Positions 26,219-34,891 of a stretch of 46,646 bases of DNA are shown here, piece after piece. The stretch is from Rhodospirillaceae bacterium (GTDB taxonomy: Bacteria; Pseudomonadota; Alphaproteobacteria; GCA-2721365). The notes below the pieces were generated by a model. The model searched no databases, was not told the DNA's origin, and worked only from the letters and a program-made list of their open reading frames with translations. A program made the translations under genes and the position numbers. The first letter of the stretch is position 1. Each line of letters starts with the position of its first letter. Location of the stretch: NCBI GenBank assembly GCA_002721365.1, contig PBKC01000027.1, positions 1 to 46,646 on the forward strand, in the 5' to 3' direction.

Positions 26219-26319
26219 GGTGCTCTGACCTGAACGGCAACTGCCGGGCATGGCCGGTGCGGATCGGCGCTTGTATAGTCCGGGCTGGTCGACGGCTGGG
26301 GCAGCAGCGAGGGAAGGGC

Positions 26320-26874
26320 ATGACGGAGCAGTTTTCGTGGCAGGATTCGCTCAAGGCCTCGCTGGCGGCGTCGGGCGCGCGGGATCCCGAGCAGTCGGTG
26401 CGGAGCGCGCAGCTCGCCACGGTCACGGTCTCCGGCATTCCCGATGTCCGCACCGTCATTATCCGTGGCATCGACGGCGACGACATCACCTTCAATACCG
26501 ATCGCCGCAGCGCCAAGGCCCGTCATATCGGCGAGACGCCGTGGGTTGCGGTCTCCTGGTACATTCCGGCGACGCAGACCCAGTACCGCCTCTATGGGAT
26601 GGCGGCGGAAGCGCCCGAATTGGCCGAGGCGATGTGGGCGGAAATGCGCCCGGTCGACCGCCGCAACTATCTCGGGCCTCCGCCCGGAAAACCGATCAAG
26701 GGAGAGGATGCGCCGGTCGACGCCGAAGACCAAGCTGCCGCGCCGGAATCCTTCATGCCGGTGAAGATAACGATCGAACAGGCCGACGTGCTGATCGTCG
26801 GCGATCCTCATCATCGCTGGAGCTGCGCACGCCGCACGGATGGTACCTGGCGGTCGGTTCCGGTGGTTCCCTGA
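26320..26874 (+). CDS. Pyridoxamine 5'-phosphate oxidase family flavoprotein (Alr4036-like)
   Basis: I start this 184-residue protein at ATG 26320, behind GAGGGAAGG. The split-barrel FMN fold is suggested by VRSAQLATVTVSGIPDVRTVIIRGID, FNTDRRSAKARHI and WYIPATQTQYRLYGMA. The C-terminal WSCARRTDGTWRSVPVVP resembles the Alr4036 group rather than true PdxH. The exact substrate is unknown. The RidA gene starts 22 bases after its stop, and both may be linked to amine or imine handling alongside PutA; this link is inferred from position. Confidence 0.8.
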   Translation: MTEQFSWQDSLKASLAASGARDPEQSVRSAQLATVTVSGIPDVRTVIIRGIDGDDITFNTDRRSAKARHIGETPWVAVSWYIPATQTQYRLYGMAAEAPELAEAMWAEMRPVDRRNYLGPPPGKPIKGEDAPVDAEDQAAAPESFMPVKITIEQADVLIVGDPHHRWSCARRTDGTWRSVPVVP

Positions 26875-26896
26875 TGGACTGCGAGGGAGGGCGGAC

Positions 26897-27277
26897 ATGA
26901 ACGAGATCGTCGACGTCGGGGTCGCGGCGCATATTGGGCGCTACAGCGACGCCGTGGTGGTGCCGGCCGGCGCCAAGACCCTCTACACCTCGGGAACGCC
27001 GGGGCTGATGCCGGACGGCACCCTGCCGATCGACCTGGAAAGCCAGGCGGAATGGGCGTGGCGCAACATCATCGCCATGCTGGAAAAGGCGGAGATGAAC
27101 GTCCACGACCTCGTCAAGGTGACCCATTACCTCACCGACGAGAGCTACATCCCCCCCTATGTCGAGGTGCGCAGCCGCTTCCTCGGCGATGCCCGCCCGG
27201 CCTCGATGCTGATGGTCGTTCCCGCCCTGGTGAAGCCGCCGATCCTGGTCGAGGTGGAGGCCTGGGCCGCCCGCTGA
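26897..27277 (+). CDS. RidA (YjgF/YER057c/UK114) family protein
   Basis: The 126-residue protein starts at ATG 26897 behind GGGAGG. It has the RidA trimer fold, with LYTSGTPGLMPDG near the start and ARPASMLMVVPALVKPPILVEVEAWA at the end, which supplies the Arg and Glu used to hydrolyse reactive 2-imino acids. Canonical RidA removes enamine/imine by-products of PLP enzymes; this sequence may belong to a subfamily with another substrate. It precedes putA by 77 bases, with a strong hairpin between them. Confidence 0.88.
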   Translation: MNEIVDVGVAAHIGRYSDAVVVPAGAKTLYTSGTPGLMPDGTLPIDLESQAEWAWRNIIAMLEKAEMNVHDLVKVTHYLTDESYIPPYVEVRSRFLGDARPASMLMVVPALVKPPILVEVEAWAAR

Positions 27278-27307
27278 CGAATTAACGGACTCGCTGGCCG
27301 TCGTGCC

Positions 27308-27338
27308 TTTCCGGACCCATCTCGGATGGGTCTGGAAA
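27308..27338 (+). promoter_or_regulatory. 14-bp hairpin directly in front of the putA ribosome site
   Basis: Bases 27308-27321 pair with 27325-27338 (one G-U) around a 3-nt loop. The stem ends three bases before the purine-rich putA ribosome site (27341-27347). No T run follows, so a simple terminator for ridA is less likely than an mRNA element that limits or protects putA translation. Confidence 0.5.
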
Positions 27339-27354
27339 TCGCAGGAGCTGCCCC

Positions 27355-30300
27355 GTGAGTGCGTCGCCGCCGTTCGTTTTTCCGGAGCCTCTGTCGCCGC
27401 TCGATCCGCTGCGCGCGCGGATCGCCGCCGCTTACCGCGCCGACGAAGCCGCCTGCGTCCGGGAGATGGTGGCCGAGGCGCGGATGGCGCCCGATGCCAA
27501 GGACCGGATCGCCGAGCGGACGCAGGATCTCGTCGAGGCGGTGCGCGGCGCGGCGGCGCGCCATGGCGGGCTCGATGCCTTCCTCCACGAATACGGCCTC
27601 GCCAATGCCGAGGGGGTGGCGCTGATGTGCCTCGCCGAGGCGCTGCTCCGCATCCCCGACGCCGACACCGCCGACCGGCTGATCCGCGATAAGATCGCCC
27701 CGGCCGACTGGCATCGCCATCTCGGCCACAGCCCCTCCCTGTTCGTGAACGCCTCGACCTGGGGATTGATGCTCACCGGCCGCGTGATCCACCTGGACCG
27801 CGAGACGGTCGGGGATGCCGGTGCCTTCCTGGGTCGGTTGGTCGCGCGGAGCGGCGAGCCGGTCATCCGCCAGGCGATGCTTCGGGCGATGCGGATCATC
27901 GGCGGCCAGTTCGTCATCGGCCGCACCATCGAAGAGGCGCTGGAGGCGGCGGGGGCGGCCGAGGCGCGCGGCTACGCCCATTCCTTCGACATGCTGGGCG
28001 AGGCGGCGCTCACCGCCCGCGACGCCGACCGCTATTTCGAAGCCTACACGCACGCCATCGACGCCATCGGCGCGGCGGCGGAGTCCGGTGACCCGGCACG
28101 CCGCCCTGGCATATCGGTCAAGCTGTCCGCGCTCCACCCGCGCTACGTCTTCGCCCAGCGTGAGGCCGTGCTGGCCACGCTGCCGGAACGGCTCGGGAGC
28201 CTCGCCGCGGCGGCGGCGAAGGCCGGTATCGCCCTCACCGTCGATGCCGAGGAGGCCGATCGCCTCGACCTCTCGCTCGACCTGTTCGAGATCGTCCATG
28301 CCGATGCGGGCGACGGCTGGGACGGCCTCGGCCTCGCTGTCCAGGCCTACCAGAAGCGGGCGCCCGCCGTGATCGACTGGATCGTCGCGCAGGCCGGCCG
28401 TCACGGCCGCCGCATCCCGGTGCGGCTGGTGAAGGGCGCCTATTGGGACACCGAGATCAAGCGCGCCCAGGAACGCGGGCTCGACGGCTATCCCGTCTAC
28501 ACCCGGAAGGCCTCGACCGACATTGCCTATATCGCCTGCGCCAAGCGGATGCTGGCCGCGGGCGAGGCGATCTACCCGCAGTTCGCGACCCATAACGCCC
28601 AGACGGTGGCGAGCGTCCTGGAGATCGCCGGCGAACGGCCGTTCGAATTCCAGCGCCTCTACGGCATGGGCGAGGCGCTCTACGACCATGTCCTCGCGAC
28701 CGAGCAGCGCCCCGTCGCCTGCCGGGTCTATGCGCCGGTCGGGAGCCACGACGCGCTGCTTCCCTATCTGGTCCGGCGGCTGCTGGAGAATGGCGCCAAC
28801 CCCTCCTTCGTCAACCGCATCGTCGACGACGACGCGCCGATGGAGCGGATGATCGCCGACCCGGTCGATCTGGTCGGGCCGCTGGCCGAGAAGCCCAACC
28901 CGGGGATACCGCTGCCGCGCGACCTGTTCGGCGACCGCCGCCGCAACAGCCGCGGCCTCGACCTGAGCGACCGGACGGTACTGGAACCCCTCGCCGCCGA
29001 GATGGAGGCGGTCACCGGCCCCTGGACCGCGGCGGCGATCGTCGCCGGCGAAGCGCAGCCGGGAATGCCCCGTTTGGTCCATGACCCTGCCGACAACCGC
29101 CGCGAGGTGGGAACGGTGTTCGAGGCGGACGAGACTGCGCTCGACGCGGCGCTCGCCGCCGCCACGGACGCCGCCCCGGCCTGGGACGCGACGCCGGCCG
29201 AGACCCGTGCCGCCTGTCTCGAGCGCGCCGCCGACCTCCTGGAAGTGGAGGCGGCCGAGGCGATGGCCCTCTGCGTGCGCGAAGCCGGCAAGACCATCCC
29301 CAACGCCCTCGCCGAGGTGCGGGAAGCGGCCGATTTCTGCCGCTACTATGCGGCCGAGGCGCATGCCAGGTTCGCGGCACCCGACCTCCTGCCGGGCCCG
29401 ACGGGGGAGAGCAACCGGCTCACGCTCCACGGCCGCGGCGTCTTCGCCTGTATCAGCCCGTGGAATTTCCCGCTCGCGATCTTCACGGGCCAAGTCGCGG
29501 CGGCGCTGGCGGCCGGGAACGCGGCGGTCGCCAAGCCCGCGGAGCAGACGCCACTCATTGCCGCCTTCGCGGTCCGCTTGCTGCACGAGGCCGGCGTGCC
29601 GGCGGCGGCGCTCAATCTGGTGCCGGGATCGGGGGAGGCGGTCGGTGCGCCGCTCGTCGCCGATCCGCGGGTTGCCGGCGTCGCTTTCACCGGCTCGGTG
29701 GCGACGGGACGGGCCATCGCGCGGGCGCTCGCCGCGCGCGATGGGCCGATCGTGCCGCTGATCGCCGAGACCGGTGGCATGAACGCGATGATCGTCGACA
29801 GCTCGGCCTTGCCCGAGCAGGTGGTGGCCGACGTCCTCGCCTCGGCCTTCGACAGCGCCGGGCAGCGCTGCTCATGCCTCCGCGTGTTGTTCCTTCAGGC
29901 CGACATCGCCGACCGGGTGCTGGCGATGCTCGCGGGGGCGATGGCGGAACTTCGGATCGGCGATCCGGGGCTGCTCGCGACCGATGTCGGCCCGGTGATC
30001 GACGCCGAGGCCAAGGCGACGCTCGATGCCCATATCGCGCGGATGGAACGGGAAGCGCGGATCATCCACCGCTGTCCGCTGCCGCCGGAGGCGGAGCACG
30101 GCACCTTCGTCGCCCCGACCGCGGTCGAGGTCGATTCGATCGAGCGGGTGGGGGGCGAGGTGTTCGGCCCCATCCTCCACGTCGTCCGCTACGAGCGCGA
30201 CCGGCTGGAGCAGGTGGTCGATGCGATCAACGCGACCGGCTACGGCTTGACGCTCGGCATCCACAGCCGCATCGACGACACCGCGCGCCGGGTGATCGCC

Positions 30301-30516
30301 CGGGCGCGGGTCGGCAACGTCTACGTCAACCGCAACATGGTGGGGTCGGTGGTGGGCGTGCAGCCCTTCGGCGGCGAGGGGCTGTCGGGGACCGGCCCGA
30401 AGACCGGTGGCCCCAACACCCTGCTGCGCTACGCGGTCGAGCGCACCGTCACCGTCAACACCGCCGCCATCGGCGGCAACGCCGCCCTGCTGTCGCAGAG
30501 CGACGAGAGTGGCTGA
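27355..30516 (+). CDS. putA: Bifunctional proline dehydrogenase / L-glutamate-gamma-semialdehyde dehydrogenase
   Basis: The 1053-residue protein starts at GTG 27355. The N-terminal half is the FAD proline dehydrogenase barrel: RLVKGAYWDTEIKRAQ, YPVYTRKASTD, FQRLYGMGEALYD and YAPVGSHDALLPYLVRRLLENGANPSFV. The second half is an aldehyde dehydrogenase with SPWNFPLAIFTGQ, ETGGMNAMIVD and the catalytic Cys in GQRCSCLRV (about residue 839). It oxidises proline to glutamate, channelling P5C between sites and passing electrons to quinone and NAD. There is no ribbon-helix-helix domain, so unlike E. coli PutA it cannot repress its own gene. Its length fits the short bifunctional class. The 3' end converges with leucine dehydrogenase, 7 bases apart. 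Confidence 0.95.
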   Translation: MSASPPFVFPEPLSPLDPLRARIAAAYRADEAACVREMVAEARMAPDAKDRIAERTQDLVEAVRGAAARHGGLDAFLHEYGLANAEGVALMCLAEALLRIPDADTADRLIRDKIAPADWHRHLGHSPSLFVNASTWGLMLTGRVIHLDRETVGDAGAFLGRLVARSGEPVIRQAMLRAMRIIGGQFVIGRTIEEALEAAGAAEARGYAHSFDMLGEAALTARDADRYFEAYTHAIDAIGAAAESGDPARRPGISVKLSALHPRYVFAQREAVLATLPERLGSLAAAAAKAGIALTVDAEEADRLDLSLDLFEIVHADAGDGWDGLGLAVQAYQKRAPAVIDWIVAQAGRHGRRIPVRLVKGAYWDTEIKRAQERGLDGYPVYTRKASTDIAYIACAKRMLAAGEAIYPQFATHNAQTVASVLEIAGERPFEFQRLYGMGEALYDHVLATEQRPVACRVYAPVGSHDALLPYLVRRLLENGANPSFVNRIVDDDAPMERMIADPVDLVGPLAEKPNPGIPLPRDLFGDRRRNSRGLDLSDRTVLEPLAAEMEAVTGPWTAAAIVAGEAQPGMPRLVHDPADNRREVGTVFEADETALDAALAAATDAAPAWDATPAETRAACLERAADLLEVEAAEAMALCVREAGKTIPNALAEVREAADFCRYYAAEAHARFAAPDLLPGPTGESNRLTLHGRGVFACISPWNFPLAIFTGQVAAALAAGNAAVAKPAEQTPLIAAFAVRLLHEAGVPAAALNLVPGSGEAVGAPLVADPRVAGVAFTGSVATGRAIARALAARDGPIVPLIAETGGMNAMIVDSSALPEQVVADVLASAFDSAGQRCSCLRVLFLQADIADRVLAMLAGAMAELRIGDPGLLATDVGPVIDAEAKATLDAHIARMEREARIIHRCPLPPEAEHGTFVAPTAVEVDSIERVGGEVFGPILHVVRYERDRLEQVVDAINATGYGLTLGIHSRIDDTARRVIARARVGNVYVNRNMVGSVVGVQPFGGEGLSGTGPKTGGPNTLLRYAVERTVTVNTAAIGGNAALLSQSDESG

Positions 30517-30523
30517 GCGACGG

Positions 30524-31570
30524 TCAGGCTGCCTTTGCCATCTCCAGCCGGTCCATGGCGATACGATCGGCGACCGTCGTCGTGTCGATGCCTTCGCGGT
30601 CGGCCTCGCGGAAGATGCGGGTGAGGGTGAGGCCGATGCCTTCCACGCGGCCCTGCAGCCGCTCCTGGTCGAAATCGCCGGGATAGACGACTTCTTCCGC
30701 GACCTTCATCAGGCCGCCGGCGCTGATCACGTAGTCGGGCGCGTAGAGGATGCCGCGCTTCACCAGCTCCATGCCGAGCTCTCGGCGCGCGAGTTGGTTG
30801 TTGGCGGAGCCGGCGACGATCGACGCGCTGAGTGCGGGAATGGTCTCGTCCGTCAGGACGTCACCCATCGCGCAGGGGGCGAAGACGTCGGCGTCGGCGG
30901 AATAAATGGCATCCGGCGCGACGATCTCGGCCCGGAACTGGGCAGCGACCTTCGCTGCGACCTCCGGATCCTTGTCGGCGACGATCAGCTCGGCCCCCGC
31001 GTCGTGCAGATAGCGGCAGAGCTTGTGACCGACATGGCCGAGCCCCTGCACGGCCACGCTGAGCCCGGCCATGGAAGACAGCTCCAGCTTATGACGCACG
31101 GCGGCGCGGATGCCGCAATAGACGCCCCAGGCCGCAAGCGGGGTGGGATCGCCGCCGCGGCGGGGCCGGCCGGTGACGTAGCGGGTACGCCGGGAGATGG
31201 TTTCGACGTCATCGGGCCATATCCCGACTTCCTCGGCCGTGATGTAGCGGCCTTCGAGGCCCTGGACGAAGTCGCCGAAGGCCTCCATCAACGCTTCGGT
31301 CTTGTCCTTGTGCGGATCGCCGATGATGACGGCCTTGCCGCCACCCAGTGGCAGCCGGGCGATGGCGGCCTTGTAGGTCATGCTGCGGGCCAGCCGCAGG
31401 ACGTCCGAGAGGGCGGCGTCCCGGTCGGCGTAGGGCCACATGCGGCAGCCGCCGATGGCCGGGCCGAGGGTGGTGTCATGGATGGCTATGAAGGCTTTGA
31501 GGCCCGATTCCGGGTCTTCGCCGTAGACGACTTCCTCGTATCCTTCGATCCGCGTACGTTCGATCTGCAC
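30524..31570 (-). CDS. Leucine (Glu/Leu/Phe/Val) dehydrogenase
   Basis: The protein has 348 residues from GTG 31570, with GGAG 8 bases upstream. IGGCRMWPYADRDAALSDVLRLARSMTYKAA and LPLGGGKAVI carry the substrate-binding and catalytic lysines (K67 and K79); GLGHVGHKLCRYL is the NAD-binding glycine motif. It deaminates branched-chain amino acids to 2-oxo acids with NAD in the cytoplasm. The length and LPLGGGKAV favour leucine dehydrogenase over the longer glutamate enzymes. It would supply 4-methyl-2-oxopentanoate to the pathway whose later steps are encoded at 17-23 kb. It is divergent from the deacylase gene, sharing a 194-base control region. Confidence 0.9.
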   Translation of the reverse strand: MQIERTRIEGYEEVVYGEDPESGLKAFIAIHDTTLGPAIGGCRMWPYADRDAALSDVLRLARSMTYKAAIARLPLGGGKAVIIGDPHKDKTEALMEAFGDFVQGLEGRYITAEEVGIWPDDVETISRRTRYVTGRPRRGGDPTPLAAWGVYCGIRAAVRHKLELSSMAGLSVAVQGLGHVGHKLCRYLHDAGAELIVADKDPEVAAKVAAQFRAEIVAPDAIYSADADVFAPCAMGDVLTDETIPALSASIVAGSANNQLARRELGMELVKRGILYAPDYVISAGGLMKVAEEVVYPGDFDQERLQGRVEGIGLTLTRIFREADREGIDTTTVADRIAMDRLEMAKAA

Positions 31571-31764
31571 TCGTGGTCTCCGTTAAACCGGCGCCGCGCG
31601 GGACGCATCGGCCTATGCGAACAATCGCGCTCTATGTTGGTTGGCGCTCTGCTACCTTCAAAGGCAATAAGCCTAATTTGTAAACATTCGCTAACGTCGT
31701 GGGCGATATCGCGGTTGCGCCGGACTGCCGGTGCCCCGCCGCCGACGCGAAAGGAGGAAGGGTC

Positions 31765-33450
31765 GTGTACGATCTGGTCGTCAAGAACGCGCTGATCTGT
31801 GACGGTTCGGGGACTCCGGCCCGGCCCGGCGCGGTAGCGGTCGCCGACGGACGCATCGTCGCGGTGGACGGCGATGTCGGGCCGGCGCGCGAGACTGTGG
31901 ATGCCGGCGGACTGGTCCTGGCGCCGGGCATCATCGACAGCCATACACATTACGATGCCCAGATCACCTGGGATCCGATGGTCGACCCGTCGCCGGCGCT
32001 CGGCGTCACCAGCGTGGTGATCGGCTGCTGCGGCTTCACCATCGCACCTTGCAAGCCCGGGGATCGGGACCGCACCCTCCGTAATCTCACCCATGTCGAG
32101 GGCATGTCGCTGGACGCGCTCCGCGCCGGCGTGCGGTGGGATTTCGAGACCTATCCCGAATACCTGGCGATGCTCGAACGGCGGGGTGTCGGCCCCAATA
32201 TCGCCGCCTTCATCGGTCATTCGTCGATCCGCACCTGGGTGATGGGCGACGACGCCTCCGAGCGTGCGGCGACCGACGCCGAGATCGCCGCGATGGCCGA
32301 CATTGTTCGCGACGGCATGCGGAACGGAGCGCTGGGGTTCTCGACCTCGACCTTCGAGGGGCATAACGGCGAGAACGGCGTGCCGATGCCGTCCCAGCTT
32401 GCTGACGAACGGGAACTCAGGGCCCTGACCCGTGCGATGGGCGAATCGGGGCGCGGCATCTTCATGCTGACCAAGGGGAGCCGCACCGATATCGCCTTCC
32501 TCGAATCGCTTGCGGCCGACAGCGGTCGGCCGGTGATGGTGGCGGCGCTGCTTCACAACAACATCCAGCCCAAGCGCGTGTTCGAGGAACTTGCGAACAT
32601 CGGCGCGGCCCGGCAGAGGGGGCGGGAGGTTTATGGCCAGGTGAGCTGCTGTCCGCTCACCATGGAGTTCACCCTGAAGAGCCCGTACCTGATGGAAAGC
32701 CTGCCGGGATGGAAGCCGGCGATGGCCGCGCATGACCCGGAGGCTCTCAAGCGGGTCTATGCGGATCCGTCGTTCCGCGCCGGCGTGAAGGACGACCTCG
32801 ACAATCCGGGCGGCAAGGTGCGCGTGTTCAACGGCGACTGGGACAAGATTACCGTCGTCGAGACCGCCAATCCGGCTTCGCGGGGGGCCGAGGGCCGCTC
32901 GGTCGCCGCTTTGGCGCGGGAAGCCGGCAAGCACCCGCTCGACTGGTTCCTCGACTTCGGCCTTGAGGAAAATCTGGAGACGATGTTCACCTCGCTCCTT
33001 CTCAACTCGGACGAGGAAGCGGTCGGGCGCATGCTGAACGACCGCAACACCAGTATCGCGCTGTCGGACGCCGGCGCTCATCTCACCTTCTTCTGCGATG
33101 CCGGGTTCGGGTTGCACTTGCTCGGACATTGGGTGCGCGACGTCGGCGCGCTCTCGCTGGAACAGGCCGTCCACGAGCTGACCCGCGCGCCGGCCGACAT
33201 CTACCGGATCGCCGACCGCGGCCGGATCGCGCCCGGCGCCTGGGCCGACATGATCCTGTTCGACCCGGCGACCATCGGCCGCAAGCCCTCGCGCCGGGTG
33301 TTCGACCTCCCGGCCGGGGCGCCGCGTCTGACCGCGGACCCGGTGGGCCTTCACGGCGTGTGGGTGAATGGGCATCGCGTCGCCGACGAGACCGGCGTCA
33401 TCGCCGGGGACGACCGGCCGGGTCGTGTGATCCGCGACTTCGCGGCCTGA
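31765..33450 (+). CDS. N-acyl-D-amino-acid deacylase family amidohydrolase
   Basis: The start is GTG 31765 behind AAAGGAGGAAGG, giving 561 residues; the longer frame to 31699 would pass through the ribosome site. It has the D-aminoacylase/dihydroorotase barrel, with metal-site motifs DSHTHYDAQITWDP near the start and GHSSIRTWVMG further on, and ALSDAGAHLTFFCDAG with the catalytic Asp. GLVLAPGIID marks the composite beta domain. The family hydrolyses N-acyl-D-amino acids or related amides. The absence of a signal peptide suggests a cytoplasmic enzyme. It is divergent from leucine dehydrogenase, and a terminator hairpin lies downstream. Confidence 0.87.
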   Translation: MYDLVVKNALICDGSGTPARPGAVAVADGRIVAVDGDVGPARETVDAGGLVLAPGIIDSHTHYDAQITWDPMVDPSPALGVTSVVIGCCGFTIAPCKPGDRDRTLRNLTHVEGMSLDALRAGVRWDFETYPEYLAMLERRGVGPNIAAFIGHSSIRTWVMGDDASERAATDAEIAAMADIVRDGMRNGALGFSTSTFEGHNGENGVPMPSQLADERELRALTRAMGESGRGIFMLTKGSRTDIAFLESLAADSGRPVMVAALLHNNIQPKRVFEELANIGAARQRGREVYGQVSCCPLTMEFTLKSPYLMESLPGWKPAMAAHDPEALKRVYADPSFRAGVKDDLDNPGGKVRVFNGDWDKITVVETANPASRGAEGRSVAALAREAGKHPLDWFLDFGLEENLETMFTSLLLNSDEEAVGRMLNDRNTSIALSDAGAHLTFFCDAGFGLHLLGHWVRDVGALSLEQAVHELTRAPADIYRIADRGRIAPGAWADMILFDPATIGRKPSRRVFDLPAGAPRLTADPVGLHGVWVNGHRVADETGVIAGDDRPGRVIRDFAA

Positions 33451-33471
33451 ACCGCGGGTCCTGGAAACGTC

Positions 33472-33504
33472 TGAGCCCCGCCGGCCGGTGCCGTGCGGGG
33501 CTCA
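33472..33504 (+). terminator. Hairpin terminator after the N-acyl-D-amino-acid deacylase gene
   Basis: A perfect 10-bp stem (33472-33481 with 33495-33504) lies 22 bases after the stop codon. The tail AACTCTCTCC is pyrimidine-rich but lacks a T run. Confidence 0.6.
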
Positions 33505-33720
33505 ACTCTCTCCAAGCTCGACATCACGCCGAGCATTTCAGTCGTTCGACTGCGAATAGCGGCCGCTATGCGGCGTCCTGCGCGGGAGGTGTCATTTTCG
33601 TAGCCTCCTTTCGCCGATTTGAGGCGGCGGCCGGTCCCTTTCTCGGGCGAGCGAGCCATCGCCGGCACGGCACCTCACAAGTGAAATTGGTGCGACGCGC
33701 AGTGCGGTCAAGCGCCGCAA

Positions 33721-33798
33721 CGTCATTGCGAGACGAAGGCGCAGCAGTCCAGAGCCGGGCATCTGGATCGCCGCGTCGCTACGCTCCTCGCGATGACG
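33721..33798. repeat. MITE-like intergenic repeat with terminal inverted repeats
   Basis: CGTCATTGCGAG at 33721-33732 is matched by CTCGCGATGACG at 33787-33798 (11 of 12 bases complementary, plus one G-U). Inside, GTCCAG and CTGGAT form a second pairing. The CTCGCGATGACG end also appears, with small changes, near 26209-26219. It looks like a dispersed repeat of this genome. Confidence 0.65.
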
Positions 33799-33887
33799 AT
33801 GCCCCACAAAGAACCGTGTCATGCTCGCCCTCGACGCCAGCATCTCTAGGGGTGCCGTGGCGGCGGCAGACCCTCGCGCCGAGCGCT

Positions 33888-34019
33888 CCCCTTCTCCTCG
33901 CCGGAGGAGAAGGGGCGGGGGGATGAGGAGGGACCGGCGGAACGACCGGGCGCCAATGTCGCTCGACCTCTGCGGCCGAAGACCCACCGCCCCTCACCCC
34001 TCCCCCAAGGGCGGAGGGG
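33888..34019. repeat. Two GC-rich intergenic hairpins
   Basis: A 12-bp stem (33888-33899 with 33904-33915, loop GCCG) and a second stem (cccctcc at 33997-34003 with ggagggg at 34013-34019) resemble the elements at 14091-14165. They precede the 3' ends of the convergent hydroxypyruvate isomerase and M20 genes. Confidence 0.6.
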
Positions 34020-34080
34020 GACTGAAACGTCGGTGCAGGCGCGGGCTGATCAGGTGCGCGTCAGATCGTGCCGTCCGGCC

Positions 34081-34881
34081 TCAGCCGCCGCCGGTGCCGC
34101 TGATCCCGTAGTCGAAGGCCCAGTTCAGCCCTTCGGCGGTGCCGCCGGCTGGGCGGTATTCGCAGCCGATCCAGCCCTGGTAGCCCAGGTTGTCGATCAC
34201 GTTGAACAGGTAGGGGTAGTTGATCTCGCCGTTGTCCGGCTCGTGCCGGCCGGGATTTCCGGCGATCTGGATGTGGCGGATGATGTCCATGTTGGCGGTC
34301 AGCGTCTCCGCCAGATCGCCGTCCATGATCTGGACGTGGTAGAGGTCGCACTGCAGGAACAGGTTCGGGCTACCGACCTCGGCGATGATCGCCCGCGCCT
34401 GATCCGTGTGATCCAGGAAATAGCCGGGTATGTCGCGGCGCGAGTTGATCGGCTCGATCAGGATGCGCACGCCCTCCTCAGCACCGGCGGCGGCGGCGAA
34501 GCGCAGGTTCTCGATATAGGTCTCGCGCGCCGCCGCGCGGTCGGCGTCGGGGGGCAGGGTGCCGGCGAGGACATGGATCTGCCCGCAGTTCAGCGCCTTC
34601 GCGTAGTCGAGTGCGCGTCCCACCCCTTCCTCGAACTCGGCCCTGCGGCCGGGCATCGCGGCAAGCCCGCGGTCACCGTCGCCCCAACGCCCCGGCGGGG
34701 TGTTGAACAGGACGACCTTGAGCCCGTTGTGGAACACACGCTCGGCCAGTTCGCCCGCCCGGAATTCGTAGGGGAACAGGAATTCGACGGCGCCGAATCC
34801 GCAATTCGCCGCCAGACGGAACCGTGACAGGAAGTCCGTCTCGGTGAACAGCATGGAGAGATTGGCGGCGAATTTGGGCAT
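34081..34881 (-). CDS. Hydroxypyruvate isomerase family protein (xylose-isomerase-like TIM barrel)
   Basis: I place the start at ATG 34881, giving 266 residues; a longer frame to 35028 overlaps the M20 gene and is not credible. It opens with MPKFAANLSMLFTETDFLSRF, has EPINSRRDIPGYFLDHT (first metal-ligand Glu) and ends with GWIGCEYRPAGGTAEGL (second). This is the Hyi/OtnI type, which isomerises hydroxypyruvate to tartronate semialdehyde or a 2-oxotetronate equivalent in the cytoplasm. No glyoxylate or tetronate genes are next to it. It starts 10 bases after the M20 stop on the same strand, so the two are one transcript. Confidence 0.88.
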   Translation of the reverse strand: MPKFAANLSMLFTETDFLSRFRLAANCGFGAVEFLFPYEFRAGELAERVFHNGLKVVLFNTPPGRWGDGDRGLAAMPGRRAEFEEGVGRALDYAKALNCGQIHVLAGTLPPDADRAAARETYIENLRFAAAAGAEEGVRILIEPINSRRDIPGYFLDHTDQARAIIAEVGSPNLFLQCDLYHVQIMDGDLAETLTANMDIIRHIQIAGNPGRHEPDNGEINYPYLFNVIDNLGYQGWIGCEYRPAGGTAEGLNWAFDYGISGTGGG

Positions 34882-34891
34882 CGGTCGCCCC

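Larger units (their letters stand above)
33451..34080. other. 630-base intergenic region without a convincing gene
   Basis: This gap holds a terminator at 33472-33504, an element with imperfect terminal inverted repeats at 33721-33798, GC-rich hairpins at 33888-33915 and 33997-34019, and nothing else I can call a gene. On the minus strand an ideal AAAGGAGG site precedes ATG at about 33595, but the frame is only nine codons (MTPPAQDAA). Frames crossing the gap look like by-products of the GC content. The region may be a gene remnant filled with repeats. Confidence 0.6.

Noticed and set aside
24336..26516. 726-residue minus-strand frame
   Set aside because: It is antisense to four plus-strand genes and crosses intergenic repeats; no domain is visible.
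27157..29586. 809-residue minus-strand frame
   Set aside because: It is antisense to putA, whose dehydrogenase motifs are unmistakable.
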